Below are positions 8,836-18,398 of a stretch of DNA of 64,000 nucleotides, in pieces. The translations under genes and the position numbers were made by a program. The notes beneath the pieces are model-generated. The model made no database searches and was not told the DNA's origin. It saw only the letters and a list, made by a program, of their open reading frames with translations. The stretch's first letter is position 1, and every line of letters starts with the position of its first letter. This DNA comes from Roseburia sp. 1XD42-34 (GTDB lineage: Bacteria; Bacillota; Bacilli; Bacillales; Amphibacillaceae): contig NZ_QWLJ01000017.1 in NCBI RefSeq assembly GCF_009917385.1, forward strand, positions 1 through 64,000, in the 5' to 3' direction.

Positions 8836-9612
8836 TTACTGCATCTCTGATAACCATTTATCCTCTAATTCTTGCATTTTTCCACTTTCCTCAAATTTAG
8901 CTAGTACATCATTTACTTTGTCGACTAAATCACTTCCCTTTGGAAAAGCGATCCCCATTCCTGGCGAGCTTTCTGTAGGATCATCAAAGGATTTTAAATC
9001 TTGTTCTTTTGCATAGCCCGCAGCAACGGTTTTATCCATATAACCGACATCAATTCGATTGGCACTTAATTCTTGAACAAGAAGCCCTGCTTTATCTACT
9101 GCTTTCACTTCAAAATCATATTCTTTAGCTAGTTTTTTGGCTCCTTCTTCCTGAATCGAACCAAGCTGGACGCCGACTGTCTTTCCTTTTAAATCATCGA
9201 TTGTTTTAATATCAGAGTCTTTGTTTGTTAAAAAGCTTTCTCCTGAACGATGATATTCTGTTGAAAAGTCAACATTTTTCTTACGTTCTTCGGTAGCGCT
9301 CATGCCTGATAATACCATATCAACCCGATCCGCTTGGAGAGCTCCAATCAGTCCGTCAAATTGCATATCTTCGATTTCTAATTCATAGCCTAACTCTTCT
9401 GCGATCATTTGACCCAATTCAATGTCAAAACCCTCAAAGTTACCTTCTGGGTCACGCGTTTCAAATGGAGGAAAGTCAGCTGACGTGGCCATTTTCAGTA
9501 CCTTTTTCTCTTTTTCTGCTTCTCCAGATGCTTTATCATCGCTGCTTCCACAAGCTGTAATTATTCCAGTTACTATGACAAAGAGAACTACTATGAGGAT
9601 TTGCTTTTTCAA
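8836..9612 (-). CDS. artP: Amino acid-binding lipoprotein, arginine-type (ArtP)
   Basis: This 258-residue extracellular lipoprotein captures a polar amino acid for ArtQR. The signal peptide ends in a lipobox with C21 (GIITAC). The mature protein is a type II periplasmic-binding fold with FEGFDIELGQMIAEELGY, DMVLSGMSATEERKK and GKTVGVQLGSIQEE, blocks close to B. subtilis ArtP (YqiX) as remembered, so arginine is the best guess, with other cationic or polar amino acids possible. The start is TTG at 9612, with GGAG 9 nt upstream. It is the first gene of the importer operon and follows the M20 hydrolase gene by 240 nt on the same strand. Confidence 0.9.
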   Translation of the reverse strand: MKKQILIVVLFVIVTGIITACGSSDDKASGEAEKEKKVLKMATSADFPPFETRDPEGNFEGFDIELGQMIAEELGYELEIEDMQFDGLIGALQADRVDMVLSGMSATEERKKNVDFSTEYHRSGESFLTNKDSDIKTIDDLKGKTVGVQLGSIQEEGAKKLAKEYDFEVKAVDKAGLLVQELSANRIDVGYMDKTVAAGYAKEQDLKSFDDPTESSPGMGIAFPKGSDLVDKVNDVLAKFEESGKMQELEDKWLSEMQ

Positions 9613-9852
9613 TTTACGTCACTCCATTTTATGTTTTTATAGTTTAAGATTCTTAAATTGTTATCATCTGCTAGTCTTCCATTTTTTCGGCATAAATAGC
9701 TGTTTTTAAGGAAACTGTTGACTATTTATATGCTGTAATAAAATGCTAACTTTTCTGTTGCAGAAAAACCAAATTTCTATTTAAAAACATGGGCAATAAA
9801 CTATCGTCTTTACCATTCAATTTGGAAAACTTAAGTAGTAAGCTGTTGTAAT

Positions 9853-11013
9853 TTATAATTTCCTTTGGTTAAATTCCTGTTTAATTTCTGTTAAAAGATC
9901 TGGGTCTGTAATCACTTCAAATCCCGTCTGCGCAAGCGCCAATGCTCCATCAGCAATCATCTGATGCCCTTTATCTGTAATGGTCATATTTGCAAATTCT
10001 TTCGTATGCGCTATTAAATCCGGCTTGTTAAATCCGATATACGGATGGATTGCAGGTACAACGTGACTCACGTTTCCCATATCAATCGATCCATAGCTTT
10101 GTTTGGCTGGCAGCACAGGTTGAGCCGTTATTTGCTCTAAATGCTTCGTAAACGTGTTGGATAACGCCTGATTCGTTACCATGTTGTCATAGCTTAATTC
10201 ATAATTGGAAACTTCTAAAGTTGCACCTGTCATTAAGGCAGCCCCTTCAGCAATTTTTTTCACCTTTTCCACAACTGCATCTAACGCTTTTCGTTCTTTT
10301 GCCCGGACATAAAATTGAGCTACTGCTTTGTCAGGAACGACATTAGCTGCTTCCCCACCATTTGCTATAATGCCATGTATCCGTACATCCGTTGGAAGAT
10401 GCTCTCGCAATGCGTTAATACCATTGAATAGCTGGAGTACGCTATCTAGTGCATTGATTCCTTTTTCCGGAGCAGCTGCAGCATGAGCGGTTTTGCCAAA
10501 GTAAGCAAATTGGATCGCATCCATCGCAAGAGAGCCACCACTTTCATAGGCTTGATCTCCAGGATGCACAATCATCGCAACATCAATAGAATCAAAAAAT
10601 CCGTTTTCACTCATCGGTACTTTAGCACCGTTTGTCTCTTCAGCCGGCGTTCCTAGTACAACCACACTTCCTCCTATTTTAGTTAACTGTTTACTTAAAA
10701 TAATCCCAGCGCCTATACTCATCGTTCCAATGAGATTATGACCACAACCGTGTCCGACTCCGGGCAACGCATCATATTCAGCTAAATATGCAATAGCGGG
10801 ACCAGGCTTTCCACTATCAAATATAGCTTTAAAAGCAGTTTTTCTACCAGCAACTCCAGCTTCAATTTCAAATTGATGCTCCGTTAACAAATTCATCAAC
10901 AGCTGCATCGATTGGTATTCCTGATCTCCTAACTCTGGATGCCTGTATAAATGATCGCTGATATGACATAAATCACGGTGTATATACTTTAATTCTTCCT
11001 TTAACGTCTTCAT
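9853..11013 (-). CDS. M20 metallopeptidase, ACY1L2/PM20D2 (Xaa-Arg dipeptidase-like) subfamily
   Basis: A 386-residue cytosolic zinc hydrolase of peptidase family M20. Visible metal-site motifs are HPELG at 25-29, GHGCGHN at 87-93, the EE pair at 125-126 and H150 in VHPGD. The dimerisation domain lies in the middle (about 165-280). The block AEYDALPGVGHGCGHNLIG is typical of the ACY1-like-2/PM20D2 group, whose members cleave dipeptides ending in basic residues or remove acyl groups from amino acids. Lying just upstream of an arginine-type importer on the same strand, it may process imported conjugates; that is inference. AGGTGGG precedes the ATG at 11013. Confidence 0.88.
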   Translation of the reverse strand: MKTLKEELKYIHRDLCHISDHLYRHPELGDQEYQSMQLLMNLLTEHQFEIEAGVAGRKTAFKAIFDSGKPGPAIAYLAEYDALPGVGHGCGHNLIGTMSIGAGIILSKQLTKIGGSVVVLGTPAEETNGAKVPMSENGFFDSIDVAMIVHPGDQAYESGGSLAMDAIQFAYFGKTAHAAAAPEKGINALDSVLQLFNGINALREHLPTDVRIHGIIANGGEAANVVPDKAVAQFYVRAKERKALDAVVEKVKKIAEGAALMTGATLEVSNYELSYDNMVTNQALSNTFTKHLEQITAQPVLPAKQSYGSIDMGNVSHVVPAIHPYIGFNKPDLIAHTKEFANMTITDKGHQMIADGALALAQTGFEVITDPDLLTEIKQEFNQRKL

Positions 11014-11891
11014 CTCATATTCCCACCTATATGCATATTTATTTATGTGTATGTATATTTATACCACTATTTTCATCATTATGCAATTACTTTTTTATTT
11101 ACAGTAGAAAATTTAATAAAACAAAGAGCACAAAACATAATGTCTTAGATTAATTAATACGTCGTGATTATCCCCACTAAATTAGGAACCAAACTGGAAC
11201 ATCTAACCTAAACCTTCTTATTACTTGTTTCTTTTACAGGAATATAGGGGGCTTATCGTAGCTCACAAATAGGAATAAATAAAAGGATACCTGTTTGCGG
11301 CTAAATAACTGATACCATTTATCGAATATATCTGAATTAGAATTTTATACATTTTTCTAATGCATACTATATAGCTGGTTAAATAATACTTGTCAAAATG
11401 ATTGAAAGCTTGATATATAAGGGCTTTTAAATGTTGAGGGAATTTTTTATGTGTAATATTCTCTACTAAATAATTGCGGAAGTTTGGGATAGCATTTTAG
11501 TTTCGAGTGGCAAGTGAAATCTAAAATTTTAAAAGAAGGGTTTTAAACGCTCTTTATTTATTCTTATCATTTAAAATTTTCTAGTGTCCAAATAGACATA
11601 TTACCGCTATTATTTTCTTCTTTCAATGCTTTGCACAATAGTAAAAGGTGTTTAAACTCGATTTATAGGATTATTGAACTTTTAAAATTTTTTAAAGCGC
11701 GGTAAAAAGCATGAAATCACATAAGCCCCCACTTATTTGGTAGTGAGCCCCACAAAAGTTAGAGTTTTTATGATGCAACTGATTGGCTAGCTTTGGGGTA
11801 ATTTGTAGTGTACTTCATTATACTAAAATAGAATAGATTCATGTACACATCTCGTTTTATTAAGCAACTGCTACTCCCATTTGTGGAAAGA
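11014..11891. other. Long A/T-rich intergenic region
   Basis: About 880 nt without a convincing gene on either strand. It must hold the promoter of the M20 gene near 11050. The frames are short and unlike any family I know, and no repeat of the R1 or R2 families is present. It may be the site of a deleted or decayed gene. Confidence 0.4.
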
Positions 11892-11933
11892 GAAAAAACA
11901 GGACACTCCAATTCTATAGTATTAGAGCATCCT
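11892..11933 (-). terminator. Terminator of the SDR gene
   Basis: On the minus strand AGGATGCTCTAAT pairs over 13 positions (three G-U) with ATTGGAGTGTCCT around a 7-nt loop and is followed by GTTTTTTCTC. Confidence 0.85.
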
Positions 11934-11983
11934 ATTGTTATACGTTTGTTAAACTTATATACAATATTTAAAATAGAAAAATA

Positions 11984-12778
11984 CTAAAAAATAGTCGGTA
12001 CCATTCCCCCATCCATACGAATGGAAGAACCTTTAAATGCTGATGCATAAGGACTACATACAAATGTAGTTAATCTACCTATTTCAATTGGCTTAATAAA
12101 TCGTTGTATTTCAGATTGAGGTAAGTTTGTAGTCATAAATTCTTTCTCTTTTTTTGAAAAAGTCATATCAGCATTAGAGTATATACCCTCAATTATTTGA
12201 TGAACATTTTCAGAAAGTGTTGGTCCTGGCATGATTGTATTGACTGTAACTTCTGTCCCTATTGTTAATTTAGATAAGCTTTTAGATAATGATAAAAGCA
12301 TTGTTTTTGTCATACAATACTGAGGCATTTGTCCTGAAGGCATGATTGCTTCTTCACTCGCAATAAAAATAATGCGGCCATCATTGTTTTTTAACATTTT
12401 AGGCAAATAAAATTTAGATAATCCATTTGCAGCAAGAACATTAGTACGGAAGTATTTTTCCCACACTTCATCGTCTATGTCCTCATATTGCATCATTTCA
12501 TAAATCCCTATATTATTAACTAAAATATCAATAGTCGGGTATTTTTTAAATAAAGCTTCTCTTTGTAAAACATCGACAATATCAGCCGCTGCATTTTGGG
12601 GAGAGGTAGCCGGAAAACCAGATTTAATTTCATTTACGATTCGTTCTACTTCTTCATAATTTCGTCCATTAATCAGTACATTGACACCTTCATTGGCAAG
12701 TTCCATGGCGATTGCCTTACCTATACCTTTTGTTGATCCTGTAACTAAAGCTGTTTTATTGTTTAATCCCATATCCAT
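11984..12778 (-). CDS. SDR-family oxidoreductase
   Basis: A classical short-chain dehydrogenase/reductase of 264 residues. Counted from an alternative ATG five codons earlier, the cofactor loop TGSTKGIG is at 18-25, NNIG at 93-96, the structural N118, and the catalytic triad S146, Y159 and K163 (YCMTK). GGAG lies 9 nt before the ATG at 12778, while the earlier ATG at 12793 has no proper ribosome binding site. The C-terminal RMDGG motif is the usual SDR ending. The substrate is unknown. It lies 115-130 nt downstream of the AraC-type regulator on the same strand, so the regulator may control it. A clear terminator follows. Confidence 0.9.
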   Translation of the reverse strand: MDMGLNNKTALVTGSTKGIGKAIAMELANEGVNVLINGRNYEEVERIVNEIKSGFPATSPQNAAADIVDVLQREALFKKYPTIDILVNNIGIYEMMQYEDIDDEVWEKYFRTNVLAANGLSKFYLPKMLKNNDGRIIFIASEEAIMPSGQMPQYCMTKTMLLSLSKSLSKLTIGTEVTVNTIMPGPTLSENVHQIIEGIYSNADMTFSKKEKEFMTTNLPQSEIQRFIKPIEIGRLTTFVCSPYASAFKGSSIRMDGGMVPTIF

Positions 12779-12907
12779 TATACATTTCTCCATTTCATTT
12801 ACCTTTTACAGTAATAAGTTAAAAATAAACGCGCTCCTACACTTTAAGATCATCATTAGGTTTTTCTTTTTAATAACTAGTGTTAAAAAGTTTACTTTAA
12901 GACAAAG

Positions 12908-13921
12908 TTAATTTATCAAGTTCATACCTAAATGTTCCGTACGCCAATTCAAGGGAGTATCACCTTCCCAAATGCGGAAAGCACGGTAGAAAGAGTTCTG
13001 GTCTTCATATCCAACCATGAAGGCTACTTCTTTAATATCGAATGAGGGGTCTGCAAGGTACTTTCGAGCCAACTCATGTCGAACTTGTGTCAACAGATGT
13101 TGAAAGTTCGTTCCTTCGTCAGTGAGCCGTCGCTGCAAGGTACGATGGCTCATCCCAAATTCACTTGCAACCGTCTGAATATTAGGACACCCTCCTGTTA
13201 AACTGCGTTTCATCATCCACTTGACCATTTCAGTAATGGAGCGACTGCGTTGTTGTTCATCCAACGATTTGTCTACTACGGGAGACAAAACCTCCAGTAG
13301 CTCTTCATTGTACGAGACAAAAGGAAGATCCAGATCCCTTCGATGTAGCGTCAATCTATTACAGTTCGCACCAATCTGGATATGGCAGCCAAAGTAAACT
13401 TCAAGTGCTTGTATGTCGCCCATTGAATGCGTAAATCCGACAAATTTCGCCGTCAAAGGTTGGCCTGTCCCCCGCCGTCCAAGCTCCAAAAGAAATGCCA
13501 GAGTGATTCCAACTAACATTGGTGGACCTGGTTGCTCGGGGGACAGCCAATCTAATTCAATTGTACAGTTCTTCCCTCTCTCGGTGATACGTAAGCTTTC
13601 AGGGGGGCACATTTGTTTGTACCGTGCCATTCGTTTTAGAGCATCACGGTAGTTACGAGCATGATATGTCGCTAAAACTGGAGGTGGATAATGCGCTGTT
13701 TTAAAGGCGGTCGTCAGCTTGGTAATTCCTTTGGCAGTGTCCTCAATGAGATCCGAATAAGCCTGCCAAATCGCAAAATATTGCTCAGTCGTAACCACCG
13801 AGTCGGTAATAATGGTGAGCGGTAGTCTCGCTTTTCGAACCACATCGTGGGGGGCAATCCCTAATTGATGTATTCCCTCCCAGAATCCTGCTGGGATTTT
13901 GATACGAGTATGAGACTTCAT
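12908..13921 (-). CDS. AraC-family transcriptional regulator (OruR/ArgR-like architecture)
   Basis: A 337-residue DNA-binding regulator. Residues about 20-200 form the 'arabinose-binding' N-terminal domain found in regulators such as Pseudomonas OruR. The C-terminal 95 residues carry two helix-turn-helix motifs, with SEFGMSHRTLQRRLTDEGTN near 260-279 and VAFMVGYEDQNSFYRAFRIW near 302-321. Hand counts give 30/60 G+C at 13081-13140 and 33/60 at 13441-13500, against roughly 27-41% in sampled stretches of the neighbouring SDR gene. This suggests recent acquisition. The start has AAAGGAGG 8 nt upstream. The likely target is the SDR gene just downstream; the effector is unknown. Confidence 0.9.
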   Translation of the reverse strand: MKSHTRIKIPAGFWEGIHQLGIAPHDVVRKARLPLTIITDSVVTTEQYFAIWQAYSDLIEDTAKGITKLTTAFKTAHYPPPVLATYHARNYRDALKRMARYKQMCPPESLRITERGKNCTIELDWLSPEQPGPPMLVGITLAFLLELGRRGTGQPLTAKFVGFTHSMGDIQALEVYFGCHIQIGANCNRLTLHRRDLDLPFVSYNEELLEVLSPVVDKSLDEQQRSRSITEMVKWMMKRSLTGGCPNIQTVASEFGMSHRTLQRRLTDEGTNFQHLLTQVRHELARKYLADPSFDIKEVAFMVGYEDQNSFYRAFRIWEGDTPLNWRTEHLGMNLIN

Positions 13922-14504
13922 ATCGGATCCTCCTTTTGCTATCCAAACCTTCCCTAGTTTTTGCTTGTGATTGTTTTCTGCCTAGTTAAGGGGGACAGTT
14001 ATTATAATACCTATTTAATGTAGCATTGTAACTAGCAAAGGGTGACACTTTACTAGCAAACTATGCCAAATAAATCAGTTAGCAATAGTGTTATTTAAAG
14101 ACACTTTAAATAACACTATTTCTCCTAATTGTTATAAATATGGTTTTAGTGTTTTTGCTATTTGTTCTTTTATATCAGAAAAGCCACTCTTTAAAATCAT
14201 GGGCATTAAATTAATCTACCCGGTATCAATATGTCTATATTTCACAATATGAACCGATTGTTGAATAGCAGGATGACTGGATTTTTTGAAATAACTTCAT
14301 TGTTAACAATATGTGTTTTTCTTATTTAATAATTTTTGGTGTATGGAAATTCATTTTATAGAGATAAAAAATAAATTAATATTAAATAAAGAACATTTTT
14401 CAGCGCAGATAGCGGCTCGAAGGGCGAGCCATGGTGGTTGCTTATCTTTTTAGAAGACTCGTCTTTTCTCATACTATAAACAAAAAAATCTTATGCTTTC
14501 TATA
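13922..14504. other. Intergenic region upstream of the AraC regulator
   Basis: About 580 nt between the regulator start and the proS terminator. It holds a 17-bp perfect inverted repeat (14084-14120) and, at its left end by proS, a short dispersed repeat (14461-14508). No gene is visible. Confidence 0.5.
14084..14120. repeat. 17-bp perfect inverted repeat with a 3-nt loop
   Basis: AATAGTGTTATTTAAAG at 14084-14100 and CTTTAAATAACACTATT at 14104-14120 are exact complements around ACA. No U-run follows on either strand, so it is a poor intrinsic terminator. It may be a palindromic element end or an operator. Confidence 0.75.
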
Positions 14505-14508
14505 GTGC
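14461..14508 (+). repeat. Short dispersed repeat R3, copy 1
   Basis: TTTTCTCATACTATAAA, then CAAAAAAATCTTAT and CTTTCTATAGTG match a segment at 58096-58148 with a few changes. ACTATA and TATAGT at its ends can pair. Confidence 0.6.
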
Positions 14509-14536
14509 AAAAAAAGAGGGGCGTCTCCCCTCTTTT
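14505..14536 (-). terminator. Terminator of proS
   Basis: On the minus strand AAAAGAGGGG pairs with CCCCTCTTTT around a 5-nt loop, followed by TTTTTTTGC. The stem includes the last bases of the proS coding region. Confidence 0.9.
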
Positions 14537-15974
14537 AGTATGCTTTTGCCCAGTATACCAATTCCTTCGCTTCTCTCCCGCAACATACGCAAGTATCCGC
14601 CACTTTTTCTTGTTCAAATGGAATACAGCGAGATGTCGCTAGTGTATCTTCCTTAATTTTTTCTTCACAAGCTAAATCCCCACACCACATAGCTTTAATA
14701 AATCCAGCTTGTTCTTCTAAAATCGTTGCAAACTCATCCATGTTTTTAGCAACATTGGTTTTTTCTTGTAAATGTTTTTCTGCACGATTATATAAATTCA
14801 TTTGCACTTCCTCAAGCAAAGCAGGTAAGCGTGTTGGCAATTCAGCTAATGTAACAAATTCCTTTTCACCTGTATCACGACGAACAAGCACAACTTGTTC
14901 TTTTTCAATGTCTTTTGGTCCCATTTCAATGCGGACTGGGATACCCTTCATTTCATACTCGTTAAATTTCCAGCCAGGCATTTTATCGCTTGCATCGATG
15001 TCTACTCTTACAAGATCCTTTAATTGGTCACATAAATCATACGCTTTATCCAATACACCTTTCTTATGCTGTGCAATCGGTACTATCATCGCTTGCGTTG
15101 GGGCAATGCGAGGTGGAATCACTAAACCGCGATTATCACCATGAACCATAATTAAAGCTCCCATGATTCGAGTTGACAATCCCCAGGATGTTTGATGGAC
15201 AAATTGACTATCCCCATTTTCATCTAAATACGTAATATCAAATGCTTCCGCAAAACCTGATCCGAAGTGATGAGAAGTTCCAGATTGCAGTGCTTTCCCA
15301 TCGTGCATAAGGCTTTCGATTGTCAAAGTATATTTAGCACCAGCAAATTTTTCCTTATCCGTTTTTCTTCCTTTAAGGACTGGAATAGCTAAATATTTCT
15401 CCACAACATCAGCATAAATGCCTAGCATCCTTTCCGTCTCTTGTGAAGCTTCTTCATCTGTTGCATGTGCAGTATGCCCTTCCTGCCAATGGAATTCGGA
15501 GGAACGTAAGAATGGTCGTGTTGTTTTTTCCCACCGAACAACATTCCCCCACTGATTATAAAGCTTTGGCAAATCACGGTAGGAATGAATATTTTTGGAG
15601 TAATAATCGCAGAACAACACTTCTGAAGTAGGACGAACAGCAAGACGTTCTACCAACTCTTCGTCTCCACCATGTGTAACCCAAGCTACTTCAGGAGCAA
15701 ACCCCTCCACATGATCTTTCTCCTTTTGCAACAGACTCTCTGGAATAAATAACGGAAACGCAACATTCGTGTGACCTGTTTCTTTAAATTTCTTATCTAA
15801 CACATCGCGAATATTTTCCCATATTGCAAACCCATACGGCCTAATGATCATCGTGCCGCGAACCTGACCATAATCAACCAGCTCTGCTTGCTTAACGACA
15901 TCGGTATACCACTGTGCAAAATCATCTTCCATTGCGGTAATTTTTTCTACAAACTGCTTGTTTTTCTTACCCAA
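14535..15974 (-). CDS. proS: Prolyl-tRNA synthetase, eukaryote/archaea-like type
   Basis: Charges tRNA-Pro with proline in the cytoplasm. The 479-residue protein is the short type without the bacterial editing insert. Class II motif 2 is seen as [15 protein letters not shown], the anticodon-binding domain follows, and the C-terminal zinc-binding-like domain has WCGDLACE and CVCCGR cysteines. A TTG at 15974 is preferred as start: GAGGTG sits 7 nt before it, and [12 protein letters not shown] fits the family; the upstream ATG at 15989 has no ribosome binding site. A T-box leader precedes the gene. Related bacilli often carry a second, bacterial-type ProRS, which is not in this window. Confidence 0.96.
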   Translation of the reverse strand: MGKKNKQFVEKITAMEDDFAQWYTDVVKQAELVDYGQVRGTMIIRPYGFAIWENIRDVLDKKFKETGHTNVAFPLFIPESLLQKEKDHVEGFAPEVAWVTHGGDEELVERLAVRPTSEVLFCDYYSKNIHSYRDLPKLYNQWGNVVRWEKTTRPFLRSSEFHWQEGHTAHATDEEASQETERMLGIYADVVEKYLAIPVLKGRKTDKEKFAGAKYTLTIESLMHDGKALQSGTSHHFGSGFAEAFDITYLDENGDSQFVHQTSWGLSTRIMGALIMVHGDNRGLVIPPRIAPTQAMIVPIAQHKKGVLDKAYDLCDQLKDLVRVDIDASDKMPGWKFNEYEMKGIPVRIEMGPKDIEKEQVVLVRRDTGEKEFVTLAELPTRLPALLEEVQMNLYNRAEKHLQEKTNVAKNMDEFATILEEQAGFIKAMWCGDLACEEKIKEDTLATSRCIPFEQEKVADTCVCCGREAKELVYWAKAY

Positions 15975-16141
15975 AACGAAACACCTCATTTTACTATTTT
16001 ATATACATACTAATAACATTCTCGTAACTAAAGCTTCTTGCAGATGCTGAACTTTTTTATGCCCTGCTTCCATTCTGTACCCTGAAGTCACTTTGTCCTT
16101 AATCAGCAGGGTGTTCGTTTTAAAAACGTATCTGCAAACAT

Positions 16142-16340
16142 AAAAAATCCTCCATCCGAAAAGGGACCGAGGTTGGTGGTACCACCCTTGTTTGCAAAAA
16201 ATATTGCACACTCAATTGGATAACGGATTGACCCGCGCTGTCTTACAGCATAAAAGCCTTTCTGACAGCGAACTCCGGAGCAGGTTCTAATGTTTGTCTT
16301 TGGAAATTTGCACCACCCATTCCCTCTCTAAAAAAAGACA
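16142..16340 (-). promoter_or_regulatory. T-box riboswitch of proS (tRNA-Pro)
   Basis: Read on the minus strand, the T-box AGGGTGGTACCACC is at 16188-16175, followed by the terminator CCTCGGTCCC...GGATGGAGG and TTTTTT (to 16142). Upstream lie AGAGAGGG near the leader start and GAACCTGCTCCGGAG at 16287-16273, where CCT (16284-16282) stands in the position usual for the specifier codon and reads proline. A TATAAT -10 box is at 16350-16345; no good -35 was found. Uncharged tRNA-Pro would stabilise the antiterminator and switch proS on. The specifier assignment is by pattern, not by folding. Confidence 0.93.
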
Positions 16341-16537
16341 GTTCATTATACTAATCTCCATCTACGTTTTATGACATAATTGTACTTACACTATAAAGCT
16401 TGCCCTAGGGAAAGTCAAGATTTAAAGCACTCGTTTACTAGTAAGATGCGCAGGAAAAAATTGATATGTTGTATATAGGTAGCAAAATAATGAACCGATG
16501 AAACATTTGAATGCAACTACTAATCGCTGGCCCACTT

Positions 16538-17044
16538 TCAAATGGTCAGTCCCTTCTCATATAAAGCGAATCGGTCTTCGTCATCCTTCTTCATTCCTAC
16601 AAACGTATATCCCGCTCGGTCGTAAAAGCTTATTAAAGCTGGATTATCTGCAACACAATCTAAACGAAGCACAGAATTAGCTCCTACTAATTGTGTTTCA
16701 ATCCATTCCAGCAACTGTCTTCCAATTTGTTTACCACGATAATTTGGATGTACAGCAAGTCGATGGATATACCATGCAGCATCGTCCTTCTCCCCCCACA
16801 CGAGCACATCCCACTCATTCTGCTCGCATGAAGCGATAAAGGTGCCTGCAATTTGACCTTCTATTTCTGCAATATACGTGTTACCTGCAAGAATTTCGGC
16901 TTCCATAGTTGGATCTTCATTTCCAGTTAAAAGAAACTCCCATTGTTTAATCCCTTTATTGTGAAGCCAGCGCGCTGTAGCTTGCAAAATATTTATAATG
17001 TCTGTTTTGTCTTTTATCGTAGCCTTTCGAATGGTAAATTTCAT
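16538..17044 (-). CDS. GNAT-family N-acetyltransferase
   Basis: A 168-residue acetyl-CoA-dependent acyltransferase. The acetyl-CoA loop is in HRLAVHPNYRGKQIGRQLL, with the R/Q-x-x-G-x-G/A pattern as YRGKQIG, and the C-terminal half has the usual NPALISFYDRAGY block. GAGGTGG stands 8 nt before the ATG at 17044; an upstream GTG at 17056 lies inside the ribosome binding site and is rejected. The substrate is unknown; the length and ending are common among small-molecule or protein N-terminal acetyltransferases of bacilli. It lies between proS and pncA, all on the minus strand but with no sign of one operon. Confidence 0.9.
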   Translation of the reverse strand: MKFTIRKATIKDKTDIINILQATARWLHNKGIKQWEFLLTGNEDPTMEAEILAGNTYIAEIEGQIAGTFIASCEQNEWDVLVWGEKDDAAWYIHRLAVHPNYRGKQIGRQLLEWIETQLVGANSVLRLDCVADNPALISFYDRAGYTFVGMKKDDEDRFALYEKGLTI

Positions 17045-17150
17045 GTTCGTAACCACCTCTTATCATTGGCCCTGATCAATGTTTTCCCTGTGACGCTCCT
17101 TCAATAAGTTAATAAAAGCCTAGGGGCAATTTTCCATCTATCTCTAAATA

Positions 17151-17699
17151 TTAAACCACCTTAGCTCCTAGCGTATTTGCAAAATGCTCTAACGCCCATT
17201 CGTGTCCTGCCTGATTGAAGCTTGCCACAGCATCTTGATGAATAACAATAGCGAAGCCTTTATTATAAGCATCGACAGCTGTATGCAATACGCAAATATC
17301 TGTGCAAACACCGATGATATGCAGTTCTTGAATACCACGTTCGCGCAGCTTAATCTCCAAATCTGTACCAGCAAAGGCACTATACCTTGTTTTATCAAAA
17401 TAATATACATTTTCCTTAAATTGATGTTCATGATAAACAGTGGCTAGCTTGCCATATAAATTTTTTCCAGATGTGCCAATAATATTATGCGGTGGGAATA
17501 AGTTTGCCTCTGGATGAAATGGATCACCTTCTTCGTGTGCATCAATCGCAAACACGACATAATCGCCGTTTTCGATAAATCTTTTGGTCAATGAAACCAC
17601 TTTGTCTTCAATAGCTTGTCCCGGTGATCCACATGTCAGCTTACCATCTGCTGCAACAAAATCAATTGTGTAATCCACATTCAAAAGTGCCTTTTTCAT
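17151..17699 (-). CDS. pncA: Nicotinamidase (PncA)
   Basis: Hydrolyses nicotinamide to nicotinate for NAD salvage in the cytoplasm. The 182-residue isochorismatase-fold protein is very like B. subtilis PncA as remembered. The catalytic triad is D9, K103 and the cysteine in GVCTDICVLH (C136). Metal ligands are expected at D53, H55 and H71. The ATG at 17699 has AAGGAAGG 8 nt upstream, so the in-frame TTG just before it is not used. It stands alone. Confidence 0.95.
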   Translation of the reverse strand: MKKALLNVDYTIDFVAADGKLTCGSPGQAIEDKVVSLTKRFIENGDYVVFAIDAHEEGDPFHPEANLFPPHNIIGTSGKNLYGKLATVYHEHQFKENVYYFDKTRYSAFAGTDLEIKLRERGIQELHIIGVCTDICVLHTAVDAYNKGFAIVIHQDAVASFNQAGHEWALEHFANTLGAKVV

Positions 17700-17892
17700 C
17701 AAATAAACCTTCCTTTCACTTTGTATTGAAATGTTTTACAAAAGGTTAACTTCTTGATAATCATGACGCTATGTAGCATACAAGATACCTTTTAAATAAA
17801 GTTGCCAAAAGAACTAAATAAGCATCATCCACTTGTTATAAATTTAAAATAAACTCACCACTAAGAACGAACACCATCCATTTACCATAACT

Positions 17893-18375
17893 TTAGAATA
17901 AAATTACCACTAAGAACCAAGCAATCATAATCAATTGAATAATTATTTTGGCAACTGCGCCACCAAGAAATCCGATTAATGAACCAAATGAAGCCCAAAA
18001 CGCCTCCTGTACGGTGCGTTGCTGTAGTAGTTCGATGATAAACACAGTAAGAAATGGGACGATTAAAATCCCAAATGGTGGGATAATAAACGAACCGACA
18101 ATCACAGCAATAGCAGCGCCGCGCTCTCCCCACTTACTCCCGCCGTATTTCTTGACAAAATAGCTGTTAGCAATAATATCAGCGCCAACCAATAGAAGCG
18201 TAATAATTCCCATTGCAATCCAAAACGACAACGTCAATTCATTCGGATTAAGGAAAAAATGATATAAAAGAAACCCGCCCCAAAGCACAAATACAGATGG
18301 AATTATCGGGAAAATAATCCCTACAAAGCTTAAAATAAATAAAGCAATAATTAAAATCCAAATAACCATATCCAC
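17893..18375 (-). CDS. DUF456 membrane protein (YqgC-like)
   Basis: A 160-residue, highly hydrophobic protein with about four to five membrane helices and the glycine-rich DUF456 blocks GIIFPIIPSVFVLWGG and KWGERGAAIAVIVG. Its function is unknown; B. subtilis YqgC is the remembered relative. The start may be GTG at 18375, preceded by GGGG, or ATG two codons later. It lies 23 nt downstream of the PlsY-like gene on the same strand, so the two are probably co-transcribed, which hints at a membrane-related role. Confidence 0.88.
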   Translation of the reverse strand: MDMVIWILIIALFILSFVGIIFPIIPSVFVLWGGFLLYHFFLNPNELTLSFWIAMGIITLLLVGADIIANSYFVKKYGGSKWGERGAAIAVIVGSFIIPPFGILIVPFLTVFIIELLQQRTVQEAFWASFGSLIGFLGGAVAKIIIQLIMIAWFLVVILF

Positions 18376-18398
18376 AATAATATATCCCCCATTAACAA

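Noticed and set aside
15999..16211. 70-codon frame upstream of proS
   Set aside because: It covers the T-box and terminator of the proS leader; the RNA structure explains the sequence.
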